64,000 nt of DNA from JAJRZL01 sp964557855 (GTDB taxonomy: Bacteria; Zixibacteria; MSB-5A5; GN15; FEB-12). Every line of letters starts with the position of its first letter. Position 1 is the stretch's first letter. The DNA lies in the NCBI GenBank assembly GCA_964557855.1, contig CAZLBP010000006.1, forward strand, positions 73,876 through 137,875, in the 5' to 3' direction. The position numbers and the translations under genes are program-made. Below the pieces are notes generated by a model, which saw only the letters and a list, made by a program, of their open reading frames with translations, was not told the origin of the DNA and ran no database searches. This document shows positions 28,629 through 37,071 of the stretch, piece after piece.

Positions 28629-29157
28629 CCCGCAGCAAACCGAAACACAACAGATCCAGCCATCGCCCGCCGATAAGCTCCGCCTGGCGCCACGTTACCT
28701 CGTGCGTGAAGCCCAGTTTCTCCAGCACTCGAATCGAGGCGCGGTTCGGTTCGTTAACGAATGCATAGACTCGGAAGAGTCTCAATGTGTCAAACGAGAA
28801 GACAACAATGTGGCGAACGGCTTCCGTGGTGAAGCCTCGTCCCCAGAATCGTTTGCCCAGCCAGTAGCCAATCTCGGCGTTGCAGTCGGACAGGTTCACC
28901 GTATTGAGACCGACTCCGCCGACTATGCTTCCTGACCCACGATCTTCGATACCGAAGAAGTAGCAGGTTCCTGTCTTAGCCAGACGATGAGAACTATTGA
29001 CCCATCGATGTGCGTGTTTGTTGGTATAGGGATACGGTACGCCTTCGAGATACCGGCTTACCTGACGGTTGTTGATGTTTCGTTGAATTGAATTAACGTC
29101 AGATCGCCGTAGCCGGCGGATATTGACCAGATTCCCTTCGATTGTCGGGAGCTGCAT
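28606..29157 (-). CDS. GNAT N-acetyltransferase, RimJ/RimL type (first of a tandem pair)
   Basis: A 183-residue paralogue of the next gene, sharing order and motifs: VNIRRLRRSDVNSIQ, YPYTNKHAHRWVN, IGYWLGKRFWGRGFTTEAV and IRVLEKLGFTHEVTWRQAE. The strong similarity and overlap point to a local duplication. The substrate is unknown; ribosomal protein N-termini, small molecules or antibiotics are all possible in this family. Confidence 0.85.
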   Translation of the reverse strand: MQLPTIEGNLVNIRRLRRSDVNSIQRNINNRQVSRYLEGVPYPYTNKHAHRWVNSSHRLAKTGTCYFFGIEDRGSGSIVGGVGLNTVNLSDCNAEIGYWLGKRFWGRGFTTEAVRHIVVFSFDTLRLFRVYAFVNEPNRASIRVLEKLGFTHEVTWRQAELIGGRWLDLLCFGLLRDEFHHGR

Positions 29158-29370
29158 GCTGGATCATAAGGCGTCCTGCCAGATTTGACAACTAATAACA
29201 TCGGGTGACGGCCCTCGGCTTAGATCGACCTTGCCCTGCAAGACACCCCACCTGCTATGCATTGATATGCACATATGCTGCAGGTCCGCCCCGACAGATC
29301 CGACCGTCCGGATATTGTAAACAGTTAAAATAGAACAGCTTATACATCATAAGCAGTATTCTGCCACATT

Positions 29371-29386
29371 CGGTACATGGGTTGCT
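29371..29386 (+). promoter_or_regulatory. Candidate sigma-54 promoter upstream of the PEP-CTERM gene
   Basis: CGGTACATGGGTTGCT matches the -24/-12 consensus TGGCACN5TTGCW with the essential GG and GC exactly 10 bases apart and an intact TTGCT. It lies about 200 bases before the PEP-CTERM start at 29583, leaving a long leader. The rest of 29158-29582 shows no gene. Confidence 0.5.
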
Positions 29387-29582
29387 GACTGGACTCATGA
29401 GAAATCTCATATGGGTGAAGGGATTTCCAAGTACAGCCTAAAACACCTGATTGAAGTACTTATTTGGTGATTGTTTCTACCTGTGCAGGGAAACAATCGG
29501 AAAGCAGAAAAGTAATAGAGCAACTAAACAGGCATAATTGACTGTTCTAGACGAACCTAACCTGCAAGAAAGGGAGACACAA

Positions 29583-30341
29583 ATGAAGAAACTCTTTGCG
29601 ATCGTGGCGATTGCAGCTTTGATGCTTGGTTCCTCCGCCAGTGCGGTCCCGATGTTTGACATCTGGCAGGATGTCAGCGGAGATGGTGTCAAAGACACCT
29701 ATCTGGGAACCGTGGAGGCATATACCGGGACAGAGTCAGCCGCCGACAATTATAACTTTTTCTCCGCCTCGGCTCACCCGATCAACGGGCCGACTCCCGA
29801 AGCCTACAAAAGCAAGATGTATATGTACGATGGTCCGGATGGCCTGTCGTTCGGCTTCTTCCACAATATCGATGCGGGCGGTAACAACTACTGGAATCAT
29901 GTGGATTGGGATATCAGCCTGATGAACATGTCGTCTTCGTTCGGATTGAGTGACGACGGCGGTCTGACTCAGAGCGAATTCAGCCAGGTTGATCCCAATA
30001 CGTATTCGGGACGGTGGGCCTATCGTATCAACACTGACGGTGGCGTGATTAAAGATCTCACACCGACCGACACGTACTGGGAAATCATGATCGACCCGCT
30101 GGCCTTCGGCGATGTTCAGGACTGGAGTATGTACTCGGCCGATGGTTCGGTTATCAACCTCTGGAACAACCCGGTGGGTCTTCCGACCGGACTCGGTTCT
30201 ACCGATCATTACGAACTCGATACCGATGCTTACACCACGTTCATAACCAAGAGCGCCATTCCGGAACCGACTTCCATGCTGCTGTTTGGACTCGGCGTGG
30301 CCGGTACTCTGGTTCACCGACGTTTGAGAAAGAACAAATAG
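29583..30341 (+). CDS. PEP-CTERM sorting-domain protein
   Basis: A 252-residue secreted protein. Signal peptide MKKLFAIVAIAALMLGSSAS-A, a beta-rich middle with many Asp, Gly, Trp and Tyr, and a C-terminal PEP-CTERM tail: IPEPTSMLLFGLGVAGTLVH followed by RRLRKNK. Such tails are recognised and cleaved by an exosortase for surface display or release, often in exopolysaccharide-producing bacteria; no exosortase is in the window. The ATG at 29583 has AAGGGAG 7 bases upstream; the open frame extends to 29538 but without a signal-like start. A sigma-54-like promoter lies upstream and a terminator downstream, so it is a single-gene unit. Confidence 0.88.
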   Translation: MKKLFAIVAIAALMLGSSASAVPMFDIWQDVSGDGVKDTYLGTVEAYTGTESAADNYNFFSASAHPINGPTPEAYKSKMYMYDGPDGLSFGFFHNIDAGGNNYWNHVDWDISLMNMSSSFGLSDDGGLTQSEFSQVDPNTYSGRWAYRINTDGGVIKDLTPTDTYWEIMIDPLAFGDVQDWSMYSADGSVINLWNNPVGLPTGLGSTDHYELDTDAYTTFITKSAIPEPTSMLLFGLGVAGTLVHRRLRKNK

Positions 30342-30373
30342 CCCGCTTTTCTATCCAGAGACAGCATACCAGA

Positions 30374-30405
30374 CCCCGGTGACAACATTGCCGGGGTTTT
30401 GTTTT
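30374..30405 (+). terminator. Rho-independent terminator after the PEP-CTERM gene
   Basis: CCCCGG (30374-30379), an 11-base loop, CCGGGG (30391-30396), then TTTTGTTTT. Confidence 0.8.
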
Positions 30406-30595
30406 CGTGCAGTCTCCCCCGAACAAGTTTGAGGGTGCCGGCTGTCGCAACAGGACAATACAGTCAATTCGGTCATCGTGAAAATGGGCCATTTTGCTTC
30501 ACTGATTGTTCGATTCGATTCGTATCAACGGAAACATTTCCTCTGTCTCGCCGGTTGTCTATGGAAGATTCAACGAATCATAGAGGAATTCAAAA

Positions 30596-30784
30596 ATGCC
30601 CGAGGTGAAAATCACGATTATACCTAATGGTCCGGCCACGGTTCAGTGTGAGAGCGCTGAAATCTCCTTGCCGGACGGCACCGTTGTTCAGAAGGAAAAC
30701 CGCTTCTCACTCTGTCGTTGCGGCCAGTCCAACCAGAAGCCGTTTTGCGACGGCACCCACAATACACGCGGATTCAAGGGGTAG
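30596..30784 (+). CDS. CDGSH iron-sulfur domain protein
   Basis: A 62-residue protein with the complete CDGSH-type [2Fe-2S] site: CRCGQSNQKPFCDGTH supplies three Cys and one His ligand (C-x-C-x8-C-x3-H spacing). Small bacterial members are soluble and bind one labile cluster per subunit; their role is probably redox or iron-sulfur handling. No neighbour suggests a partner. The last bases run into the repeat-rich intergenic region. Confidence 0.9.
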   Translation: MPEVKITIIPNGPATVQCESAEISLPDGTVVQKENRFSLCRCGQSNQKPFCDGTHNTRGFKG

Positions 30785-31627
30785 GGCACCGGTAGGGAAG
30801 GTCTGCTTCAGGCCTGCCATGTGAAAACAGGTCGCTGTCGCCCACCGCTCTGGAGGCCGTCTCAAAAGGTGATATTCGGTCGACTTTTGTATCGCGTAGC
30901 TGCGGGGCTTGTCTCCGCCGATCCGGCAAGTCGGTGCGGCGCAAGGCCGCACTCCAGGCGGGGAAAGCACAGTCGAGGATCCTCAGTGCCGATTCGCCAC
31001 TTATGAGACAACTTCCTCTACGGTGGGTTTCTCACACCCGTGAACCGACTCTCACGGAATGGTCCACCTGTGGCGGAAGCCTCGGCACGCAGATCTCTGG
31101 AATACTAAGGCAGACGGTCACATCCCGCCAAGGGGAACTGGGCCTGCCGCAATGATCAAACACCAAAACCACTATCAAATCTGTACGGTTTCGCTACAAC
31201 ATCGACATCACTCACGACAAAACACTACCAAGACTCCACCGATTCTGCCAAACGAACCCATTTTAGCGTGGCGAACAGTTCCTGTGTGGCCGGGATCTCC
31301 GACCCCGAATCTTCCGCGATCACAGATCGCGGCTACACAGCCCGTGGCGCATTGATGCCCACCTCACGCCCATCCCCTCTCCTTCGCAAGGAGAGGGGTG
31401 CCCGAAGAGCGGAGTGAGGATTCCGCGCCCGAAACCAATAGGTCCGAACTCCTGCAGTTCGCACTCATCTAGTTCCCAGGTTTAACTTGGGAACGAGGGG
31501 CTGTCGGAACCACGGGGGATTCCGACCTGCTTCTGCCAAACGAACCCATTTCCAGATGTGAAAAGGCAGGTCCGAAGCGAACCTGCCTTACAGTTACGGT
31601 AGAAACCGTGGGCGACCTCTGGCTGGC
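30785..31627. repeat. 843-base gene desert made of dispersed repeats
   Basis: Holds a family A fragment (30792-30819), a MITE-like element (30853-31018), a GTTCCCAGGTTTAACTTGGG inverted repeat at about 31474-31496, a GTCGGAACC...ATTCCGAC pair at about 31502-31526 and another family A palindrome at 31563-31590. No gene longer than the repeat-derived frames is supported. Confidence 0.65.
30853..31018 (+). mobile_element. MITE-like element, copy 1
   Basis: A 166-bp segment closely matching 33008-33174. Its ends, GAGGCCGTCTCAAAAGGTG and (complement of the right end) GAGGAAGTTGTCTCATAAG, are imperfect inverted repeats. The core, including GGGGCTTGTCTCCGCCGATC and GCAAGGCCGCACTC, is nearly the same in both copies. 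No transposase is encoded. Confidence 0.6.
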
Positions 31628-32086
31628 TCACAACTGCTTTCTTCCGCGCCTCACGGCGGCCACAATGATAGGAACCAGCACCAACTGAATCATAATACCC
31701 GGCAGGCCCGAGACAATAGCGCCTCCGGTAGAGAAGAACTTGGCCGCTCCGTAGGGCAATTGCATGAACATCCCGAGCACTAACAGCCCCAGCCCGAACA
31801 TCAGGCGGCCGACAATCATTGCCAAAATGAGCGATAAGTAGATATTCAAACGGAGTCGGGCATAAGTAATCCCGGCCACCAGACCGTACATGGGTAACTC
31901 CATCGACATGAGCGGTACGGCATACGTGGGTGGCATACCGGTTAAGAGGTACGACAGTCCGGGGGCCAGAATACCGACCAGGAGCCCGCTCCAGGGGCCG
32001 ACCAGAAACCCCGCCAAGAGTACCGGGACATGCATGGGCAGGAAGATTCGGCCGGCGATTCCGAGTGTGTGAAAGCCGATCGGCAA
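31628..32086 (-). CDS. ECF transporter S component-like membrane protein
   Basis: Substrate-binding membrane subunit of an energy-coupling-factor vitamin transporter, 152 residues from the TTG at 32086, with five to six hydrophobic segments and the family stretches PMHVPVLLAGFLVGPWSG and LLTGMPPTYAVPLM. Family N-termini (…LALAVLLPIGFHTLG) clearly continue upstream in frame for 10-24 more codons, but no ATG, GTG or TTG occurs between the in-frame upstream stop and 32086. A non-standard start such as ATC at 32158, 10 bases after GGAG, or CTG is possible. The substrate is unknown, and the energising ATPases and T subunit are not in the window. It follows the methyltransferase gene on the same strand. 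Confidence 0.8.
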   Translation of the reverse strand: MPIGFHTLGIAGRIFLPMHVPVLLAGFLVGPWSGLLVGILAPGLSYLLTGMPPTYAVPLMSMELPMYGLVAGITYARLRLNIYLSLILAMIVGRLMFGLGLLVLGMFMQLPYGAAKFFSTGGAIVSGLPGIMIQLVLVPIIVAAVRRGRKQL

Positions 32087-32175
32087 GAGTACGGCCAGCG
32101 CCAGGTAGAGAGCGCTATGGGTAACGAATTGCGTCTTGGTGTATGATGCTCTGGTGATCGTTTCGGATCTCCGTA

Positions 32176-32778
32176 CTAGACGGCAACTGCTGAAGCCAGA
32201 TACAAACCGGGGTGATCCTCAATCTGAACTTGCTCGAAATCGCTGTTGGCAAACATCTGACGAAGCTGGTCCGCGGGCGGAATCGCATCGTGCTCCACCA
32301 CACCACCGATTTCCTGGTGAGCCTCCGAGAGCTCTTTCGATGACTGCAAGTGGATAATATAGAACCTGGCACCTTTCTTGAGGACCCGGTGAGTTTCGCC
32401 CAAAGCACGCTGCTGGTCGGCGAAATGCGGGAAAGCAGCGAAGGCCACCGCCATATCAAAAGACTCATCGGCAAACGGCAGGTTGAGAGCATCGGCATCG
32501 ACCACATTGACATTGGGGAAGGGGAAATTCCGGTGGGCCTTCTGAGCCATTTCCATCGAGAAATCGACCCCCGTCACGGAGCCCTTGTCGCCCACCATCC
32601 GCCGCAGCATATCGAACAAGATACCCGTGCCGCAACCCAAATCAAGGATGTTCATGCCCTCCTCGACTCCTAAACCGTTGACAAGGTGCGCGAGAAATTC
32701 GAGGTCGACGGCGGTGAACATGAGATCCCATTCCTCCGCCAACTGGTCGAAGAATTTCTGATGTTTATCATGCGGCAT
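32176..32778 (-). CDS. Class I SAM-dependent methyltransferase
   Basis: A 200-residue UbiE/MenG-like methyltransferase. Motif I is NILDLGCGTGILFDML, motif II-like VTGVDFSMEMAQKA, then VVDADALNLPFADESFD and a post-I loop, followed by ETHRVLKKGARFYIIHL. The substrate is not evident. It immediately precedes the ECF S component gene, so the methylated compound and the imported one could belong to the same cofactor pathway; this is inference only. An in-frame TTG at 32799 would add seven residues. Confidence 0.88.
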   Translation of the reverse strand: MPHDKHQKFFDQLAEEWDLMFTAVDLEFLAHLVNGLGVEEGMNILDLGCGTGILFDMLRRMVGDKGSVTGVDFSMEMAQKAHRNFPFPNVNVVDADALNLPFADESFDMAVAFAAFPHFADQQRALGETHRVLKKGARFYIIHLQSSKELSEAHQEIGGVVEHDAIPPADQLRQMFANSDFEQVQIEDHPGLYLASAVAV

Positions 32779-32799
32779 AGCGCCAATGTATTGGTGCAA

Positions 32800-33239
32800 G
32801 GGCGGTTGTCAAGTGTTTTTGGATGGACCGTTTCACCCATGGAACCGAACCCTGAACGCCGGGGACGCCGATCCATGTGACCAACTTCCGCAAATGTGAT
32901 CACCAATTTCTTATAAACTCTTTCGGTGTGACAGGAGTTTACATATATTACGGGTTGCCGAAAATTCGGACCGGACTGTCACAATCGGGTAGCGCCGCCA
33001 CGAACCCGAGGCTGTCCCCAAAAAGTGATATCCGGTCGACTGTTGTATTGCGTAGCAGCGGGGCTTGTCCCCGCCGATCCGGTAAGTCGGTGCGGCACAA
33101 GGCCGCACTCTACGCGAGGAGGGCACAGTCAGCAAGCCTTAATGCCGATTCACCCCTTTTGGGACAGCCCCCTCGTGACGGCAACTAGCAGTCAGGAATG
33201 GGTTCCTGACCGCACAGAGAATTTGAAATCGGAGTTGGT
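32800..33239. other. Intergenic region between the methyltransferase and uvrA
   Basis: Holds the second MITE-like element (33008-33174) in its middle and the uvrA ribosome site (GGAG) at its right end. No gene is seen. Confidence 0.5.
33008..33174 (+). mobile_element. MITE-like element, copy 2
   Basis: A 167-bp segment with ends GAGGCTGTCCCCAAAAAG and, at the right, CTTTTGGGACAGCCCCCTC, an imperfect inverted pair. Inside it matches copy 1 (30853-31018) nearly base for base over long stretches and shares a core with 43783-43846. Confidence 0.65.
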
Positions 33240-36107
33240 GTGCCAAAACGACGTTCGCGACATGAGGAAAACCAGGAGTTCCTCCACATCAAGGGTGCGC
33301 GGGAGCACAACCTGAAGAATATCGACGTCAAAATCCCCCGCAACACCCTGACCGTCATCACCGGCCTGTCGGGCTCCGGCAAGAGCTCACTGGCCTTCGA
33401 TACGATCTATGCCGAAGGACAGCGCCGGTACGTTGAATCGCTGTCGGCCTATGCCCGGCAGTTTCTGGGTTTGATGGAGAAGCCGGATGTCGATTTCATT
33501 GAGGGCCTCTCCCCCGCCATCTCTATCGAGCAGAAGGGGACGGCCAAGAATCCCCGTTCGACTGTCGGCACAGTAACCGAAATCTATGATTATCTCCGGT
33601 TGCTGTTTGCCCGCATCGGCGTGCCCCATTGTATCAAGTGCGGCCAGCCGATCACGCAGCAGACTGTGGAACAGATCGTCGATTCGGTCCTGACGTTCGA
33701 GGAAGGGACCCGGATGATGATTCTGGCGCCGCTGATCAGCGGTAAAAAGGGCGAACACAAGGAAGTAATACAAGAGGCCCGGCGGGAAGGCTTTGTCCGG
33801 CTGCGGGTTAATGGTGAGATCGTCAGCACCGAAGACGATATCGATTTAAACAAGAAGAAGAAGCACACCATCGAAGCGGTAGTTGATCGCCTGGTGGTAA
33901 AGGCCAAATCCCGGCGGCGGCTGGCTGATTCGGTCGAGACCGCCCTGAAGGTCGGACAGGGAACTGTCCTGGTGAATATCAAGAACAAGGACCTGCTCTT
34001 CTCCGAGCAGTACGCCTGCCTGAACTGCAATATCAGCTATGAAGAACTAACGCCCCGGATGTTCTCGTTCAACTCACCGTACGGCGCCTGTCAAACCTGC
34101 GACGGTCTGGGACAGAAGATGGAGATCGACCCGGAACTGGTGGTACCTAACCCGGAACTATCAATCAGCCAGGGCGCGATCCGGCCGTGGGGTGGGGCGG
34201 ATATGCCCAACTGGTATCGCTACATGCTTAGAGGCGTGGCCAAACACTATGATTTCAAGTTCTCCAAGCCGTTTAGCAAACTCCCCCAGGAAGTCCGCCG
34301 AGTAATACTCTATGGCTCCGGCAAGGAGGAGATCACGTTCGAATACGAGCACGCTTCCGGCAAGGGGCACGGTACCGGCGTGTACAAGTCGACCTTCGAA
34401 GGGGTAATCCCCCACTTGGAACGGCGGTACAAGCAGACCGAATCAAGCGGTGTGCGGCAATGGATCGAAAACTACATGAGTATCAGTGACTGCCCGAACT
34501 GCAAAGGTACTCGGCTGCGGCCGGAAGCTCTGGCGGTCGTCATCGACCGGGAGACAATTGACAGCGTCACCGCCATGCCTATCAAGCGCGCCAGAGAGTT
34601 TTTCGCCGACATAAAGTTGAGCAATCGACAGCAGCTTATAGCGAAACAGATCCTTAAGGAAATCCGAGAGCGCCTGGGATTCCTGTGCGATGTCGGCCTG
34701 GAGTACCTGACTCTGGATCGGGCGGCCTCGACTCTCTCCGGAGGTGAAGCTCAGCGGATTCGCCTGGCCACACAGATAGGTTCACGACTGGTCGGTGTTC
34801 TGTATATTCTCGATGAACCCTCTATCGGGCTGCACCAGCGGGACAACAAGAAATTGCTCAACACACTCAGCGAATTGCGAGACATCGGCAGTTCCGTACT
34901 GGTGGTGGAACACGATCGAGAGACGATTGAGGCAGCCGACTACGTGCTCGACCTGGGGCCGGGAGCGGGGGTACACGGCGGCAACGTAGTGGCCACCGGC
35001 ACGGCGCGCCAGATTCAAAAGGTCAAGGATTCCATCACCGGCCAGTACCTGTCGGGTAAACGTCGCATTGAAATACCGACCGAACGGCGTCACTCCAATG
35101 GCAACTCCCTGGTGCTGAAGGGCGCCTCCGGGAATAACCTCAAAGCCGTGGAAGTCGAGATTCCATTGGGACTGTTGATTGCCGTTACCGGCGTTTCCGG
35201 CTCGGGTAAATCAACGTTGATCAACGAGACGCTTTATCCTATTCTGGCGCGCCATTTCTACAGCAGCCGCAAAGCGCCATTGCCGTACAAGGCCATTGAC
35301 GGGCTTGAGCACATTGACAAAGTGATTGATATCGACCAGTCTCCCATCGGCCGTACGCCCCGCTCCAATCCCGCGACCTATACGGGTGTATTTACACACA
35401 TTCGGGACCTGTTTGCCGGAATTCCGGAGGCTCGCGCCCGGGGATATATGCCGGGACGGTTCTCGTTCAACGTCAAAGGCGGCCGCTGCGAGGCCTGCCA
35501 GGGGGACGGCATCATCAAAATCGAAATGCACTTCCTCCCGGATGTCTATGTCCCCTGCGAAGTTTGCAAGGGCAAGCGGTACAATCGGGAAACGCTTGAG
35601 ATCGCATTCAAGGGAAAGAACATCGCCGACATTTTAGACATGACGGTGGAGGAGGCGCTCACGTTCTTTGAGAATATCCCTCGCATAAAGAAGAAGCTGC
35701 TTACGCTGTATAATGTCGGGCTGGGGTACATACACCTCGGCCAACAGGCGACCACGCTTTCGGGCGGCGAGGCACAGCGCGTCAAGCTGGCCTCGGAGCT
35801 GTCGAAAATGGCAACCGGACGAACAGTGTACATTCTTGATGAACCTACCACCGGGCTTCATTTCGAGGATATCCGCATGCTGCTGAACGTCTTGAGTGAA
35901 CTGGTCGACCGCGGGAATACGGTGATAGTCATTGAGCATAATCTCGACGTCATCAAAACCGCCGACTGGATTATCGACATCGGTCCGGAAGGGGGCGATG
36001 AGGGCGGACGGATTATCGCCATCGGGAGCCCGGAAGAGGTGGCGCAGGCGAAGCAATCCTACACGGGCCAGTTCTTGAAGGCGGTGTTGAACGGGAGTGC
36101 GTATTGA
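33240..36107 (+). CDS. uvrA: Excinuclease ABC subunit A
   Basis: DNA-damage-sensing ATPase of nucleotide excision repair, 955 residues, the usual length. Two ABC modules: Walker A GLSGSGKSSLAF (N-terminal) and GVSGSGKSTLINETL (C-terminal); signatures LSGGEAQRIRLATQIG and LSGGEAQRVKLASEL; Walker B LYILDEPSIGLHQRD and VYILDEPTTGLHFED. Zinc sites: CLNCN…CQTC (first) and CEAC…CEVC (second). The GTG start has GGAG four to five bases upstream. mutM follows 24 bases downstream, forming a small repair operon. Confidence 0.97.
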   Translation: MPKRRSRHEENQEFLHIKGAREHNLKNIDVKIPRNTLTVITGLSGSGKSSLAFDTIYAEGQRRYVESLSAYARQFLGLMEKPDVDFIEGLSPAISIEQKGTAKNPRSTVGTVTEIYDYLRLLFARIGVPHCIKCGQPITQQTVEQIVDSVLTFEEGTRMMILAPLISGKKGEHKEVIQEARREGFVRLRVNGEIVSTEDDIDLNKKKKHTIEAVVDRLVVKAKSRRRLADSVETALKVGQGTVLVNIKNKDLLFSEQYACLNCNISYEELTPRMFSFNSPYGACQTCDGLGQKMEIDPELVVPNPELSISQGAIRPWGGADMPNWYRYMLRGVAKHYDFKFSKPFSKLPQEVRRVILYGSGKEEITFEYEHASGKGHGTGVYKSTFEGVIPHLERRYKQTESSGVRQWIENYMSISDCPNCKGTRLRPEALAVVIDRETIDSVTAMPIKRAREFFADIKLSNRQQLIAKQILKEIRERLGFLCDVGLEYLTLDRAASTLSGGEAQRIRLATQIGSRLVGVLYILDEPSIGLHQRDNKKLLNTLSELRDIGSSVLVVEHDRETIEAADYVLDLGPGAGVHGGNVVATGTARQIQKVKDSITGQYLSGKRRIEIPTERRHSNGNSLVLKGASGNNLKAVEVEIPLGLLIAVTGVSGSGKSTLINETLYPILARHFYSSRKAPLPYKAIDGLEHIDKVIDIDQSPIGRTPRSNPATYTGVFTHIRDLFAGIPEARARGYMPGRFSFNVKGGRCEACQGDGIIKIEMHFLPDVYVPCEVCKGKRYNRETLEIAFKGKNIADILDMTVEEALTFFENIPRIKKKLLTLYNVGLGYIHLGQQATTLSGGEAQRVKLASELSKMATGRTVYILDEPTTGLHFEDIRMLLNVLSELVDRGNTVIVIEHNLDVIKTADWIIDIGPEGGDEGGRIIAIGSPEEVAQAKQSYTGQFLKAVLNGSAY

Positions 36108-36131
36108 GCCCCAGAAGATCTGCCTCTGCCC

Positions 36132-36986
36132 ATGCCTGAACTCCCTGAAGTCGAAATAGTCGTGCGCGGGTTGCGGAGGACCGTCGTCGGGAAGACGATC
36201 GAACGCGTCACGCTCGAGGCCCCGCCCAGCTCTATCGTTGTCAGCAAGTCGTTCGGCGGCGCCGATTTCGAATCCATTTTGCGCAATAAGACAATCCATC
36301 GGGTGGCTAGACGGGGCAAGAATATCCTGATCAGTCTCGATGACAATATTACACTCTGGGTCCATCTCAAAATGACCGGCCATTTCTTTTATCTAAGAAA
36401 AGCGCACCCACGCCACAAACATGACCTGGTGGTCTTTGATTTTGTCACGAGGGAAAACTATCGAAACGCCAAACATCTCCGTTTTCACGATCCTCGCCGC
36501 TTTGGTCGGCTACGTTTGTTCCATGACCACGAGTTGTGGGAGCAGGATGGGCTGCGAGAGCTGGGGCCCGAGCCACTGGAGGTATCTGAGAGTGACTTCG
36601 TAAACTTGTTCAAGAAGACCCACCGCATGATTAAGCCGGCTCTGCTGGATCAGAGCTTCCTGGCGGGATTAGGGAATATCTACGCCGATGAATCGCTCTT
36701 CCTCTCGCGCATTCATCCGCAACGGCTGACATCAAGACTCTCTCAAAAAAAGCTGCTTGAGCTGCGGGACAACATCCAGATCGTCTTACAGAAGGCGATC
36801 AAGCTGATGGGGACCTCGATTGTCAGCTACTCCGGCGTGGACGGCCGCGTCGGCAAGTACCAGGATTACCTGCAGGTGTACGGCAAAGAGGCCCTGCCCT
36901 GTCCCAGCTGCGGGGCGCCGATTCGCCGGAAGCGGATTGGCTCTCGCTCGGCGCATTTCTGCCCCCGGTGCCAGCGACAGCGGTAA
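36132..36986 (+). CDS. mutM: Formamidopyrimidine-DNA glycosylase
   Basis: Base-excision repair glycosylase/lyase removing 8-oxoguanine, 284 residues. The invariant N-terminal PELPEVE provides the catalytic Pro and Glu; other signs are RRGKNILI (catalytic Lys), HLKMTGHF, a NIYADE helix and the C-terminal zinc finger CPSCGAPIRRKRIGSRSAHF then CPRC. It is co-directional with uvrA and ends before a bidirectional terminator. Confidence 0.95.
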   Translation: MPELPEVEIVVRGLRRTVVGKTIERVTLEAPPSSIVVSKSFGGADFESILRNKTIHRVARRGKNILISLDDNITLWVHLKMTGHFFYLRKAHPRHKHDLVVFDFVTRENYRNAKHLRFHDPRRFGRLRLFHDHELWEQDGLRELGPEPLEVSESDFVNLFKKTHRMIKPALLDQSFLAGLGNIYADESLFLSRIHPQRLTSRLSQKKLLELRDNIQIVLQKAIKLMGTSIVSYSGVDGRVGKYQDYLQVYGKEALPCPSCGAPIRRKRIGSRSAHFCPRCQRQR

Positions 36987-37018
36987 CTCGCGCCGGTCAA
37001 TCCGCCCAGATCAAAACA

Positions 37019-37052
37019 CAAAAAAACCCGCCGGCGGGCGCCGACGGGTTTT
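37019..37052. terminator. Bidirectional rho-independent terminator between mutM and the giant secreted protein gene
   Basis: AACCCG-C-CGGCG, loop GG, CGCCG-A-CGGGTT (37025-37050), with an A run to the left and a T run to the right, so it can serve both converging genes. Confidence 0.8.
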
Positions 37053-37071
37053 ATAGTCAGTATGAGAAGAC

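Noticed and set aside
30785..31627. CRISPR-like array in the repeat desert
   Set aside because: The repeats differ in length and type and show no regular spacing.
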